From Zetaproteobacteria bacterium CG06_land_8_20_14_3_00_59_53 (lineage in GTDB: Bacteria > Pseudomonadota > Zetaproteobacteria > Mariprofundales > Mariprofundaceae), in the NCBI GenBank assembly GCA_002779605.1, contig PEWE01000002.1, positions 239,833 to 303,832 of the forward strand: 64,000 nt of DNA. The letters run 5' to 3'. Position numbers and translations under genes: made by a program. Each line of letters opens with the position of its first letter. Position 1 is the first letter of the stretch. A model generated the notes under the pieces. The model saw nothing but the letters and a program-made list of their open reading frames with translations. It had not been told where the DNA came from and did no database searches. Below, in pieces: positions 43,994 through 52,831 of the stretch.

Positions 43994-44845
43994 TCACTTA
44001 ATTTGTGCACGGATAATGCTGCTGGGCCTGCCGCCCGCATATCCGATGGCGTACACCACCACACCATGCAGATCTCCGCCATCGTCAGCCAGAGTGCCAG
44101 TGGTGCGCAACCATTTTCCCCGACTTATATCACAGGCAACCTCAGCCAGCACAACCTCATCACCCGAACAGGCGTCAAGCGTGGGATCAAGCTCAAAATC
44201 CGTCGCAGCATTGCCGGTAGTCAGCCACACAACTGCGCCGTTTTTTGGAACATCGTCGCTCCCGTCCATTGCCGGCCCGTCAATATGCGGCAAGGAGGGA
44301 ATAGATGGCGTGACATTGCCGCTCGCATCAATATCCAAACGGATATAACGTGGTAAATCGTGACTGATATTATTCATCGTCGGATACACCGGCTCCCCGC
44401 CGGATGTCGGCAACGGCCAGCGCAGCGAACGCGATGCAAGAGGCCTGTTATCGTAATACATCAGCTGGCCGGAGGTGCCTTCGGCCGTCGAATCACTAAT
44501 TGCAGTAGGCCCGGGATCGGCAAAATTATCGATCAACTCATTCCAGTCGCCGATCGCCGCAGCGCTGGCCGTCCCCGGCGGCTCAGCGAACAAGGCGCCA
44601 CCGCCATAATCAAAGCTGTCGAATTCGGCATCGTTTCGCATCGCCCAGATCATGTAGTTCACGGCCGTCTCGGCAAAATAATGACCTTCAGTACTGTGCT
44701 GTGCACTGCTACTCACATGCACGGATGTCCGACCGGTAAAGAACATCGACACTGCCATCAGGGTCAGAAGAGATAACATGACCAGGGCAGTAGCCAGCAC
44801 AAAGCCCTGCTCGGACTCCCGATGGTTGACCGGCTGGCTCGACAT
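43994..44845 (-). CDS. Type IV pilus minor pilin PilX-like
   Basis: A 283-residue PilX-type protein with a prepilin-like N-terminus (ESEQGFVLATALVMLSLLTLMAV, the Gly-Phe cleavage point and a hydrophobic helix but without the usual Glu5), followed by a large periplasmic domain. Such proteins prime pilus assembly with PilV, PilW and FimT. The ATG at 44845 has GAGGA 7 bases upstream, 2 bases after the pilW stop. Last gene of the minor-pilin operon; no pilY1 or pilE follows. Confidence 0.8.
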   Translation of the reverse strand: MSSQPVNHRESEQGFVLATALVMLSLLTLMAVSMFFTGRTSVHVSSSAQHSTEGHYFAETAVNYMIWAMRNDAEFDSFDYGGGALFAEPPGTASAAAIGDWNELIDNFADPGPTAISDSTAEGTSGQLMYYDNRPLASRSLRWPLPTSGGEPVYPTMNNISHDLPRYIRLDIDASGNVTPSIPSLPHIDGPAMDGSDDVPKNGAVVWLTTGNAATDFELDPTLDACSGDEVVLAEVACDISRGKWLRTTGTLADDGGDLHGVVVYAIGYAGGRPSSIIRAQIK

Positions 44846-44847
44846 AT

Positions 44848-45495
44848 TCAATTCCTCGCCCACGCCTTGAAGGACAAATCAAGCGTCCTGATATCACGGT
44901 CCTCATTCTTGAAGGCCGATTTCAGCGTGATGGTATATACCTTCGGAGAAGTGCCCGAGGCAATCACTGTCATCCCCGAAGCCGGATCCAATCCGCGAAC
45001 GATTTCCTCAAACTGATACACGCAGGGATCCGGCCTAAGCCAGTAGATTCTGTCATTTTCCGTCCGTTGATACTGGATAATCCCGGTATTTCCGTCCGGG
45101 TCCTGATAGGTCAGTGTTTTGGATGTCGCATCCCAGTAGGGCAATTCGGTGAAGCTGCTGGGGTAATTGTCCGGAAGGCTGACACTCTGATTGTTGGGAG
45201 AAGTACATGTTCCAGCAGGCTTACGACCACCCGACTGAAGGTCTGCAGGGTATGCAGGAGCAGGGTCGGAAACAGAGCCGCGCAAATCGCTTTGCAGTAT
45301 CTGACTGACAAGATACAGATCACCCAAACTCTCGGTGCGCGAAGCAAGCGTTTTGGATACCTTGGCATCACTGGTAAACATCATAGTCATGCCGAGCAAC
45401 AACAATAAACCGATAGCCATGGAAATCATCAGTTCGATAAGTGTAAATCCGGCCTGCCTGACTTTCTCGTGCGGCACCATCACATATAACTTCAT
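44848..45495 (-). CDS. Type IV pilus minor pilin PilW-like
   Basis: A 215-residue prepilin. The class III leader ends at QAG before FTLIELMISMAIGLLLLLG with Glu5. The body is soluble and contains one Cys pair region (TCTSPNN and DPCVYQFEE). PilD would cleave and methylate it. The ATG has GGAGG 9 bases upstream and is 2 bases after the pilV stop. Confidence 0.85.
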   Translation of the reverse strand: MKLYVMVPHEKVRQAGFTLIELMISMAIGLLLLLGMTMMFTSDAKVSKTLASRTESLGDLYLVSQILQSDLRGSVSDPAPAYPADLQSGGRKPAGTCTSPNNQSVSLPDNYPSSFTELPYWDATSKTLTYQDPDGNTGIIQYQRTENDRIYWLRPDPCVYQFEEIVRGLDPASGMTVIASGTSPKVYTITLKSAFKNEDRDIRTLDLSFKAWARN

Positions 45496-45497
45496 GT

Positions 45498-46010
45498 TTA
45501 CTGCCCTCCGCGCGTCAGATGCGTAAGATAAATGGACTTACCCACACCCTTGTGGTCCCACCTAACTACGATAAGCTTCACCATCGGGATATTGGGAAAC
45601 GCCACTGTCCCCGACATGGACTGCAGAGCATTTAAATTGCTCGGCAGCGGAGCATTGGCATCAGCCACCGAAGCCTCCACCGTAAAATCGACAGTAGAGT
45701 TACCCGAGGTAAGCCCGCAGGTCTGAGTAACGGTTGTACCTTTTACCATCGTGATTGATGCGACCGATGCATCCATCGAGCAATCCAAATTAATATCGGG
45801 CAATTGATCATTAATGTTCCGTTGCCATTCCTCAATCACCTGCTCGCCCAGATGCACGGCTGTCAGACGCTCACGCGAGACCGTTCCGGAATCCATGACT
45901 GAAAGTGAAAATGTGCCAAGCGCCAAAAGGGCGATGGACGTGAGCATCAGCACGACAAGAATTTCAATCAGCGTAAAACCATATTGCCTGCCTGTTGTCG
46001 ATAGTTTCAT
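45498..46010 (-). CDS. Type IV pilus minor pilin PilV-like
   Basis: A 170-residue prepilin with a short leader ending in QYG before FTLIEILVVLMLTSIALLALG. The body carries two Cys residues (LDCSMDAS, TQTCGLTSG) that could pair. The ATG overlaps the fimT stop as ATGA. Assignment to PilV rests on gene order and size. Confidence 0.82.
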   Translation of the reverse strand: MKLSTTGRQYGFTLIEILVVLMLTSIALLALGTFSLSVMDSGTVSRERLTAVHLGEQVIEEWQRNINDQLPDINLDCSMDASVASITMVKGTTVTQTCGLTSGNSTVDFTVEASVADANAPLPSNLNALQSMSGTVAFPNIPMVKLIVVRWDHKGVGKSIYLTHLTRGGQ

Positions 46011-46528
46011 TGCTGGTAGGCCCTGCCGATAATGTTCAAAACCAATACAAGACTGGAATCACCGGCCGTCAATGTCATGCTTCCTGAGTTCACTGTGCCC
46101 CGACTGCTGAAGGTGCGCATTGTTGTCGGCGCAATACTCAACTTATTGGAGAACGTGGAATAAGGAACCGTCTGGGGCTTGCACAAACCGCATATGCCGC
46201 CTTCATCGTCATCATATGTGTAGCTGTTCGCCGCAAAAGAAATCCTCACGCTGCGATTTTCTGCCATGGCGATCACTCTCGCCTGTTTCATGTGCGAGAG
46301 TAATGTCTTGCTCGCACTGTTGACCGCCTGTTTATCTCTCCATTTGCTGAATTGAGGCACGGCAATCGCCGAAACAATGCCAATAATCGAGATAACGAGA
46401 AGCATCTCGAACAACGTAAAGCCGCGCTGTCCAATACCAGCCTTGCGTGAATCAATCTCACCAGACGACCCTTGCCGCGAGGCATGGCTTCGTCCTAGGC
46501 TTTGGCCGATGCGTATCTTCAAATTCAT
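46007..46528 (-). CDS. FimT/GspH-like minor pilin with long leader
   Basis: A 173-residue prepilin of the GspH/FimT type. The cleavage point is GQRG before FTLFEMLLVISIIGIVSAIAVPQF, followed by HMKQARVIAMAENRSVRISF, a GspH signature. With the ATG at 46528 the leader is 36 residues, unusually long; no closer in-frame ATG, GTG or TTG was found. The start region overlaps the divergent mrcA start by about 20 bases. First gene of the minor-pilin operon. Confidence 0.78.
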   Translation of the reverse strand: MNLKIRIGQSLGRSHASRQGSSGEIDSRKAGIGQRGFTLFEMLLVISIIGIVSAIAVPQFSKWRDKQAVNSASKTLLSHMKQARVIAMAENRSVRISFAANSYTYDDDEGGICGLCKPQTVPYSTFSNKLSIAPTTMRTFSSRGTVNSGSMTLTAGDSSLVLVLNIIGRAYQQ

Positions 46529-48911
46529 GCTCAAATTCATCCTCATTGGCGCTGTTGTGTCCGTGACCTGCGTCACCGGGATCTACCTGTATTTCGCCAG
46601 CAACCTGCCAAAGTTGAGCAGCATGGCCGATTATCAGCCGCCACTGGTCACCCGGGTGTTCAGCACGGATGGCGAACTATTGGCCGAATATGCCGATGAG
46701 CATCGCATTCTTACCCCCCTTGAGCAAATCCCACAACAGGTACGAGATGCATTCCTCGCTGCCGAAGACGAGCATTTCTACCAGCATCCGGGGGTAAATC
46801 CAGCCCGTATCCTGTCCGCCGCCGTAGCCAACCTGCGTGCCGGACATACCGTACAGGGTGGCTCCACCATCACCCAGCAGGTTGCCAAAAACTTTCTACT
46901 CAGCTCGGAGCGCTCATATTCGCGCAAAATCAAGGAAATCATCCTCGCGCAGCGCATCGAGGAGGATTTCAGCAAGGATGAGATCCTTTATCTCTACCTC
47001 AATCAGATCTATCTCGGTCGCGGCTCCTATGGTGTAGCCAGCGCCGCATGGCGCTATTTCGGCAAACGACTGGACGAACTGACTCTGGCCCAGTCGGCCA
47101 TGCTGGCTGGCCTGCCGAAAGCTCCCGGCTATTACGCGCCCCACCTGAACCCCGATCAGGCTCTTCAACGACGAAATCTGGTGCTGAGCATGATGCAGAG
47201 AAGTGGCTTTACCACCGCCGAGGCTGTTTCGCAGGCGCAGCAGGAGCCGATGAATCTCTCCCCGCTGCCCGCCGACAAACTGTCCAATGCCTATGCCAAT
47301 CATGTTTACCAGCAACTTATCGAACGCTTCGGCAAACAGACTTTGCGCAGACAGGGCCTGAGTATCGTCATCCCCTATGACTGGCGCGCCGAGGAAGCTG
47401 CCATCCACGCCGTTCGCAAGGGTATTCTGGAGATCGAACAGCGGCAGTTGTACCGCATACCTAACAACCACCTGCCTGAAACCTGGCAGGAACTGCTGGC
47501 CGGATGGGCGGAAAAGCGCAGCACTCAGGCAGGAAATATTGTCAGCGACGATGACATCGTTCCGGCACTGGTCGAACAGGTCGGTCCGGCAGGCGACCTG
47601 CTGGTGAACGACGGCATCGCCCGATGGAACATTGCAAAGCCTTCATGGAAATGGGAAAAAGCCAAGCCGGTTCAGGAAGAAGCAGCTTCCGACAGCGCCG
47701 AGCCTGCCATGCCCGCACATCCCCGCCACTGGATCGCAGGTGACGAGGTATGGCTGCAGGGTGATGGCAAGGGAGGTATACGACTTAGCCAGCAACCTTC
47801 GATCGAATCCTCGCTGTATTCCATTGATCTTCAGAAAGGAACAGTACTGGCGCGTGTCGGAGGCTTCGACTTCCGACTGGGCGATTTTGACCGGGTGGAC
47901 AGCGCAAATCGCCAGCCCGGCAGTGCATTCAAGCCTTTTCTGTATGAAACAGCGATGCAGGCCGGGTATACTCCTGCCAGCATCATCATGGATTCCCCTG
48001 TGGTGTTCGAAAACCTGAAAAGCGACGAGTTCTGGCGCCCGGAAAACTATAAGGACAGATTCGCCGGCGCCGTCACCCTGCGCAATGCACTGGAGCACTC
48101 GCGCAATCTTGCTTCCATCAAGCTGTTGCAGGACATCGGCATCAACCGTTTCACCCAGGCCATGAATGACAACTACCTGTTCACCCGCGAATTCCCGGCT
48201 CTGTTGGCACTCGCACTGGGCGTCACCGAGGTCACACTGAAAGAACTGACAGAATCCTATGCTGTGATCGCCAGTGGCGGCCTGCGCTGGAAACCGGTCA
48301 GCATCCAGCAGATTCAGGACCGCAATGGCAAGACCCTGCATCGCTCGGTCGCCGGTCATCGTTGCCAGACCTGCCATGCCGACCCTGTGCTGGCCATCAA
48401 CAACGCCATGCAGCCGGCAGAAAAGACCCTCGATCCGGTCAATGCGTTTCTGGCCACCAATATGATGCAGGGAGTCATCCAGCACGGCACCGGACGGCGC
48501 GCACTGGCGCTCGGCCGCCCTGCCGCAGGCAAAACCGGCACCACCAACAATCAGGTCGATGCCTGGTTCATGGGCTACACGCCGCAGGTGCTGACCGGTG
48601 TATGGAGCGGCCGCGACATCCCCACACCGATGGGACGCAGCGAAACAGGCGCGCACGCAGCACTGCCGACCTGGCTTGAGGCCATGCAGACCTTTGAACA
48701 GGATCGTCCAATTTTGAATTTCGCGCCACCGGAGGGCGTGGAATGGGTGGCAATCGATCCGGACACTGGCATGCTACCAGGCCCCGAAACCCGCAAGCCC
48801 TTCCTTGAATCCTTCCGCATCGGTACAGCGCCGAGCCAATCGAACCCCGACGGACCGGCTGAGCCGGGATCGACCGAAAAGAAGAAAGACTTTTTCGATA
48901 TGGGCCTTTAA
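46509..48911 (+). CDS. mrcA: Penicillin-binding protein 1A (bifunctional)
   Basis: An 800-residue class A PBP: N-terminal membrane anchor (about 6-28), glycosyltransferase domain (EDEHFYQHPGVNPARIL with catalytic Glu, GGSTITQQVAKNFLL, RKIKEIILAQRIE), an OB-like insertion, and transpeptidase with SAFKPFLY around the nucleophile Ser, SRN, and KTGTTN. It polymerises and crosslinks peptidoglycan. The ATG at 46509 lacks a strong ribosome site, and the divergent fimT begins within the same bases. It is convergent with lpoA, whose product activates PBP1A. Confidence 0.95.
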   Translation: MRIFKFMLKFILIGAVVSVTCVTGIYLYFASNLPKLSSMADYQPPLVTRVFSTDGELLAEYADEHRILTPLEQIPQQVRDAFLAAEDEHFYQHPGVNPARILSAAVANLRAGHTVQGGSTITQQVAKNFLLSSERSYSRKIKEIILAQRIEEDFSKDEILYLYLNQIYLGRGSYGVASAAWRYFGKRLDELTLAQSAMLAGLPKAPGYYAPHLNPDQALQRRNLVLSMMQRSGFTTAEAVSQAQQEPMNLSPLPADKLSNAYANHVYQQLIERFGKQTLRRQGLSIVIPYDWRAEEAAIHAVRKGILEIEQRQLYRIPNNHLPETWQELLAGWAEKRSTQAGNIVSDDDIVPALVEQVGPAGDLLVNDGIARWNIAKPSWKWEKAKPVQEEAASDSAEPAMPAHPRHWIAGDEVWLQGDGKGGIRLSQQPSIESSLYSIDLQKGTVLARVGGFDFRLGDFDRVDSANRQPGSAFKPFLYETAMQAGYTPASIIMDSPVVFENLKSDEFWRPENYKDRFAGAVTLRNALEHSRNLASIKLLQDIGINRFTQAMNDNYLFTREFPALLALALGVTEVTLKELTESYAVIASGGLRWKPVSIQQIQDRNGKTLHRSVAGHRCQTCHADPVLAINNAMQPAEKTLDPVNAFLATNMMQGVIQHGTGRRALALGRPAAGKTGTTNNQVDAWFMGYTPQVLTGVWSGRDIPTPMGRSETGAHAALPTWLEAMQTFEQDRPILNFAPPEGVEWVAIDPDTGMLPGPETRKPFLESFRIGTAPSQSNPDGPAEPGSTEKKKDFFDMGL

Positions 48912-49072
48912 AGACTTGCCATCAGGGCACAAAGACTCAAAGAAAGGCTAAGTCCCGGCTGAATTGATTCCATGCCGACGAACAGGATACATCAGCAGAC
49001 ACTCTCTTGTATCCAGCGCTCAAGTCGTCTTTACCTTTTTCTTGTGTCATCGTGCCTTTGTCGTTCGAACCT

Positions 49073-51010
49073 TCAGCCCGCAGGAACGATCTCGTCGCGC
49101 CGGATACGATAGATCTCGAAATCCTTGCTGCCCAAGCCGTCGGCTCCGAAGCGCACATGCCCGGTCAGCCCCGGAAACCCTGCTCTGTCCTTCAAACCGG
49201 CAATCAGTGCATGGCCGGTCAGGCCCATGCGATGCGTCAACAGAACGGCGACCAGCATGGAATCATAAGCCAGTCCGGCCAGCTTGCTAGGCTGCTCCAG
49301 ACCCCATACATCGCGCCATGCAAGCTTGAAACGGCGCAACTCGGCAGACGAACCGTTGGGGAAGGACACATCGGAGAAGCGCGTCTGTTGCAGATAGCGC
49401 CCCTTGTCGGAAAGCAGGAAGCCATCCTGCCAGCGGCTGCTGCCATACAGACGGACATCACGCACGCCGACATAGGCCAGCTGCCCGGCAAGCAAAGCAA
49501 CCTGTCGCCCGGGAAGAGCCAGAAATACCGCGTCGAAATTCACCGGCATGACGATTTCCAGATCCGCGTCGGCCTGCGCGGAAAGCGCCATATCCTCATC
49601 CAGTTCGGCCAGCAATTCCTCATCGTCGGTGCGCATACGCAGGGCCCGCAGATCGTTGCGGAAATCGATGCTGTTCTGCGCCAGGACCAGCCGGTCCGCC
49701 ACCTCGCCGCCCAGACCCGCGAACTCCTCGACAAATGCGTTCGCTTCGGCCTGGGAGGATGCGGCATCGCTGCTCATCACCACCATGCGCTTATCCCCTG
49801 CCTGCGCCGAGTAATCGGCCATGAAGCGGGCCTGCAGCACGGGCGAGAGGGTATGCACGAACAGCAGGGGTGATTTATTCACCAGCGTCGAACGACTGGT
49901 CAGGCTGATCACAGGAACCGTACCGCGCATGCGGGAAGACAGCGCGTCGGCACACTCTCCGAGCAAGGGTCCGATGATCAGATTCACCTGTTCGGACATC
50001 AGTTGATCATAGGCCTGCAAACACGCTGCACCGCCATCGGAGGCTGTGTCGACAATATGCAGGGTGATCCCCAGATTGTCCTCCAGCGCAGCCATTGCCA
50101 GCCGCACACCATGCAGCGCCTGCCGCCCGAACGAAGCATACTGACCGGACAGGGGCAGCATCACACCGATATTTGCCGGATGAATCTCGCCTGCAGCCCA
50201 GTCGCGAGTCAGGCGTGCCTCTTCCGAATTCGGGAAGGACTCCTTCAGCCATCCGGCCAGCGTGCGCACCGCCGGCATATCACCGGTAATCAGATGCCCG
50301 CGTGCGGCATTCAGCAACAGCATCCGACCGGCATCGCCATTCATCAGGCCATCGTCACGCAAACGGCCAAGCATGGCCATCGATGCACGCGAGGCAGCTT
50401 CACGCAACCAGGCATCCCGCTGGTCGGAAACAAAACCCGAAGCCGCCAGCAGCCACTGCACAGCGTCCCAGTCAGGACTGCGGCGTGACGCCGCAGCACC
50501 CAGTGCAGCAACCCTCGGGCGCACCTCGTCACTGATATAACGATGCTGCAAAGCCGCCAGAGTATGGCGTAACACCCGGTCATCCTGTTGTTGCGCCTCG
50601 GCCCGCTGCGCCACCCACAAATGCATATAGGGTACAAGAGGATAATCCGGATAGGAGTGCAGCAGGGCATTCGCTTGAGGAATAGCGCGCTCGTCGTTGG
50701 TGAACAGCAGTATCTGGACACGACGGAACAAGGCCTCTTCAAGGTCGGGCGGCTGCCCGGTCTCTATCAGCCTGTCGAGTCCGGCGACGGCCTCCTCGAT
50801 CTTGCCATCCTGAAAGGCCAGGCGCATCAAGGCCGTGATTTCCGGCGAGGTCGGTGCCTTGACCGGCAGGGCGACAGCAGGCTTCTTGATGCTTACCTTG
50901 GCGGATGAGGAATGCATGTCCGTTTTCGGCCCACAGGCCGTCAACAACATGCAGACAGTCAGCATGGAGATTGCGATTCGATGAGTGTGGAGATACCGTT
51001 TGAGACACAT
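49073..51010 (-). CDS. lpoA: Penicillin-binding protein activator LpoA
   Basis: A 645-residue outer-membrane lipoprotein. A signal peptide with lipobox MLLTAC is followed by a TPR-like helical N-terminal domain (about 55-260) and a C-terminal periplasmic-binding-protein-like domain (IGVMLPLSGQYASFGRQALHGVRLA; IIGPLLGECADALSSR). It reaches through peptidoglycan to stimulate PBP1A; the mrcA gene is the convergent neighbour. The ATG at 51010 shares the CATG palindrome with the divergent rsmI start. Confidence 0.92.
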   Translation of the reverse strand: MCLKRYLHTHRIAISMLTVCMLLTACGPKTDMHSSSAKVSIKKPAVALPVKAPTSPEITALMRLAFQDGKIEEAVAGLDRLIETGQPPDLEEALFRRVQILLFTNDERAIPQANALLHSYPDYPLVPYMHLWVAQRAEAQQQDDRVLRHTLAALQHRYISDEVRPRVAALGAAASRRSPDWDAVQWLLAASGFVSDQRDAWLREAASRASMAMLGRLRDDGLMNGDAGRMLLLNAARGHLITGDMPAVRTLAGWLKESFPNSEEARLTRDWAAGEIHPANIGVMLPLSGQYASFGRQALHGVRLAMAALEDNLGITLHIVDTASDGGAACLQAYDQLMSEQVNLIIGPLLGECADALSSRMRGTVPVISLTSRSTLVNKSPLLFVHTLSPVLQARFMADYSAQAGDKRMVVMSSDAASSQAEANAFVEEFAGLGGEVADRLVLAQNSIDFRNDLRALRMRTDDEELLAELDEDMALSAQADADLEIVMPVNFDAVFLALPGRQVALLAGQLAYVGVRDVRLYGSSRWQDGFLLSDKGRYLQQTRFSDVSFPNGSSAELRRFKLAWRDVWGLEQPSKLAGLAYDSMLVAVLLTHRMGLTGHALIAGLKDRAGFPGLTGHVRFGADGLGSKDFEIYRIRRDEIVPAG

Positions 51011-51890
51011 GAAAACGCACACTAATGACAAGCATGCCAACGGCCAACTGTTCATTGTTGCCACCCCGATCGGCAACCTGGCCGACATCACCTATCGCGC
51101 TGTCGAGACCCTGAAGTCGGCCGATCTGATTGCTGCCGAGGATACGCGGGTGAGCCGCCGTTTATGCGAATATTACGGCATCGCTACACCGCTTCTGGCA
51201 TGCCATGAACACAATGAGGAAAAAATGGCCGCCCAACTTCTCGAAGCCATCCTCGAAGGCAAAAACATCGCACTGATCTCCGATGCCGGCACGCCATTGA
51301 TCAACGATCCGGGCTACCGGTTGGTCAGTCACCTGCGTGCGTCGGGTATTCGCGTTACGCCGATTCCAGGAGCATGCAGCCCGATCGCAGCCCTTTGCGC
51401 CAGCGGACTACCCACCGACAGCTTCGCCTACGACGGCTTTTTGGCGCGCTCCGGCAAAACAAGAAAAACGCAGATCGAGCTCATCGCAGCCTCAACATGC
51501 ACCCGCATCCTGCTTGAATCACCGCATCGCCTGCTGCAAACACTGGATGATCTGATTACTGTGTGTGGCGATGATCGTCAGGGATGCGTGGCAAGGGAAA
51601 TCACCAAGTTATTCGAGACCTTTGTATGCGGAACCCTTGTGGAAATCCGTCAGACCATGGGCATCGGAACCATCAAGGGGGAAATCGTATTGCTGATCGG
51701 CCCCCAAACCATCGTCCACAATATCAGCGATGCAGATATCCTCAATGCGATAAATGCGGCTCGCGTCGATAACCTACCGCCATCGGCTTTGTCGAAGGCA
51801 ATTGCCCGCCAACTCAATATTCCACGCTCGCGCGTTTACGACCTGCTGCTAAATGCAGGAAGAAACAGGACAAATCAGCTTGAGCACTGA
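51009..51890 (+). CDS. rsmI: 16S rRNA 2'-O-ribose C1402 methyltransferase
   Basis: A 293-residue SAM-dependent methyltransferase of the YraL/RsmI family that modifies C1402 of 16S rRNA. QLFIVATPIGNLADIT, LIAAEDTRVSRRL, ISDAGTPLINDPGYRLV and the late VAREITKLFE are diagnostic. The ATG at 51009 overlaps the divergent lpoA ATG on opposite strands. In E. coli rsmI, lpoA, yraN, diaA and dolP form the same neighbourhood. Confidence 0.95.
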   Translation: MKTHTNDKHANGQLFIVATPIGNLADITYRAVETLKSADLIAAEDTRVSRRLCEYYGIATPLLACHEHNEEKMAAQLLEAILEGKNIALISDAGTPLINDPGYRLVSHLRASGIRVTPIPGACSPIAALCASGLPTDSFAYDGFLARSGKTRKTQIELIAASTCTRILLESPHRLLQTLDDLITVCGDDRQGCVAREITKLFETFVCGTLVEIRQTMGIGTIKGEIVLLIGPQTIVHNISDADILNAINAARVDNLPPSALSKAIARQLNIPRSRVYDLLLNAGRNRTNQLEH

Positions 51891-52227
51891 AAAGGGACGG
51901 GATGCTGAAGGCAAAGCGGCCCGTCATCTGGGCCTCAAGGGCTACAGAATTCTGGATCGCAATGCACGACTCGGACGTGGTGAACTGGACATCGTAGCCG
52001 GTAAGGGTGACATTCTGGCCTTTGTCGAGGTCAAGTTACGTCCCAATCGTGATGCCGGTCTGTTAGCCGTGACCACAGACAAACAGGAACGACTTCGCTC
52101 AGCAGCGTCCGCATGGCTTGCCTGCCATAAAGAACATCTGCATTTGCAATGTCGTTTCGATTTAATCATTCTCACACCTGGAAGATTTCTCACCCACATC
52201 GAACATATGCAGGACGTATTCAGGTAA
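51853..52227 (+). CDS. yraN: UPF0102 (YraN) nuclease-like protein
   Basis: A small endonuclease-fold protein of unknown role. GRDAEGKAARHLGLKGYRILDRNAR and the PD-(D/E)xK-like GELDIVAGKGDILAFVEVK identify it. The ATG at 51853 gives 124 residues and overlaps the rsmI end by 38 bases; a TTG at 51880 with AGGA upstream would give 115 residues and fits the family N-terminus equally well. It is part of the rsmI-yraN-gmhA run. Confidence 0.92.
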   Translation: MQEETGQISLSTEKGRDAEGKAARHLGLKGYRILDRNARLGRGELDIVAGKGDILAFVEVKLRPNRDAGLLAVTTDKQERLRSAASAWLACHKEHLHLQCRFDLIILTPGRFLTHIEHMQDVFR

Positions 52228-52237
52228 GGCGGTTATA

Positions 52238-52831
52238 ATGAGCAATATGCAGAACATTATCCAAAAGGCCTTTGCCGATGGGCTTGAGTTGCGCCAGCGT
52301 TGCGCCAGCGAGCTTGCCGGGCCGATCGCTCAGGCTGCCGAATGCATGGTCGCCTGCCTGCGCAGCGGCGGGAAAATTCTGACCTGCGGCAACGGAGGCT
52401 CATCCTCGGATGCGCAGCATTTTGCCGGCGAGCTGGTCAACCGCTTTGAAATCGACCGCCCTGCCCTGCCATCCATCGCATTGACCAGCGATGCCAGTGT
52501 GATTACGAGCATTGCCAACGATAGTGCATACGAAGAGGTGTTCGCACGTCAGGTTGAGGCTCTGGGATGCAAGGGCGATGTGTTGTTGGCCTTATCCACG
52601 AGCGGAAACTCAGCCAATGTGGTGCGTGCTGTAGAAGCCGCAATAGCCAAAGGACTGCGCGTGATTGCCATGACCGGCAAGGATGGCGGAAAACTTGCTA
52701 AGCACGCAGGTATCGACACACTGATCAATATCCCACATGCGGCCACACCGCGCATTCAGGAGATGCACATCACTTGTCTGCATATCCTGTGCAGCCTGAT
52801 TGATGATACGCTATATGGAGGATGTGCCTGA
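52238..52831 (+). CDS. gmhA: SIS-domain phosphoheptose isomerase (GmhA; DiaA alternative)
   Basis: A 197-residue SIS protein. GKILTCGNGGSSSDAQHFAGELVNRFE and TPRIQEMHITCLHILCSLID carry the His, Glu and Gln of the GmhA active site, which converts sedoheptulose 7-phosphate to heptose 7-phosphate for LPS. DiaA, a DnaA-binding homologue, occupies this locus in E. coli. The retained GGSSSDAQH metal-site motif and the rfaE2 gene downstream favour GmhA. The ATG has AAGG upstream; the stop overlaps the next gene as TGATG. Confidence 0.8.
   Translation: MSNMQNIIQKAFADGLELRQRCASELAGPIAQAAECMVACLRSGGKILTCGNGGSSSDAQHFAGELVNRFEIDRPALPSIALTSDASVITSIANDSAYEEVFARQVEALGCKGDVLLALSTSGNSANVVRAVEAAIAKGLRVIAMTGKDGGKLAKHAGIDTLINIPHAATPRIQEMHITCLHILCSLIDDTLYGGCA

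Noticed and set aside
48937..49158. 73-residue minus-strand ORF after mrcA
   Set aside because: It overlaps the end of lpoA in another frame, has no ribosome site and no recognisable feature.
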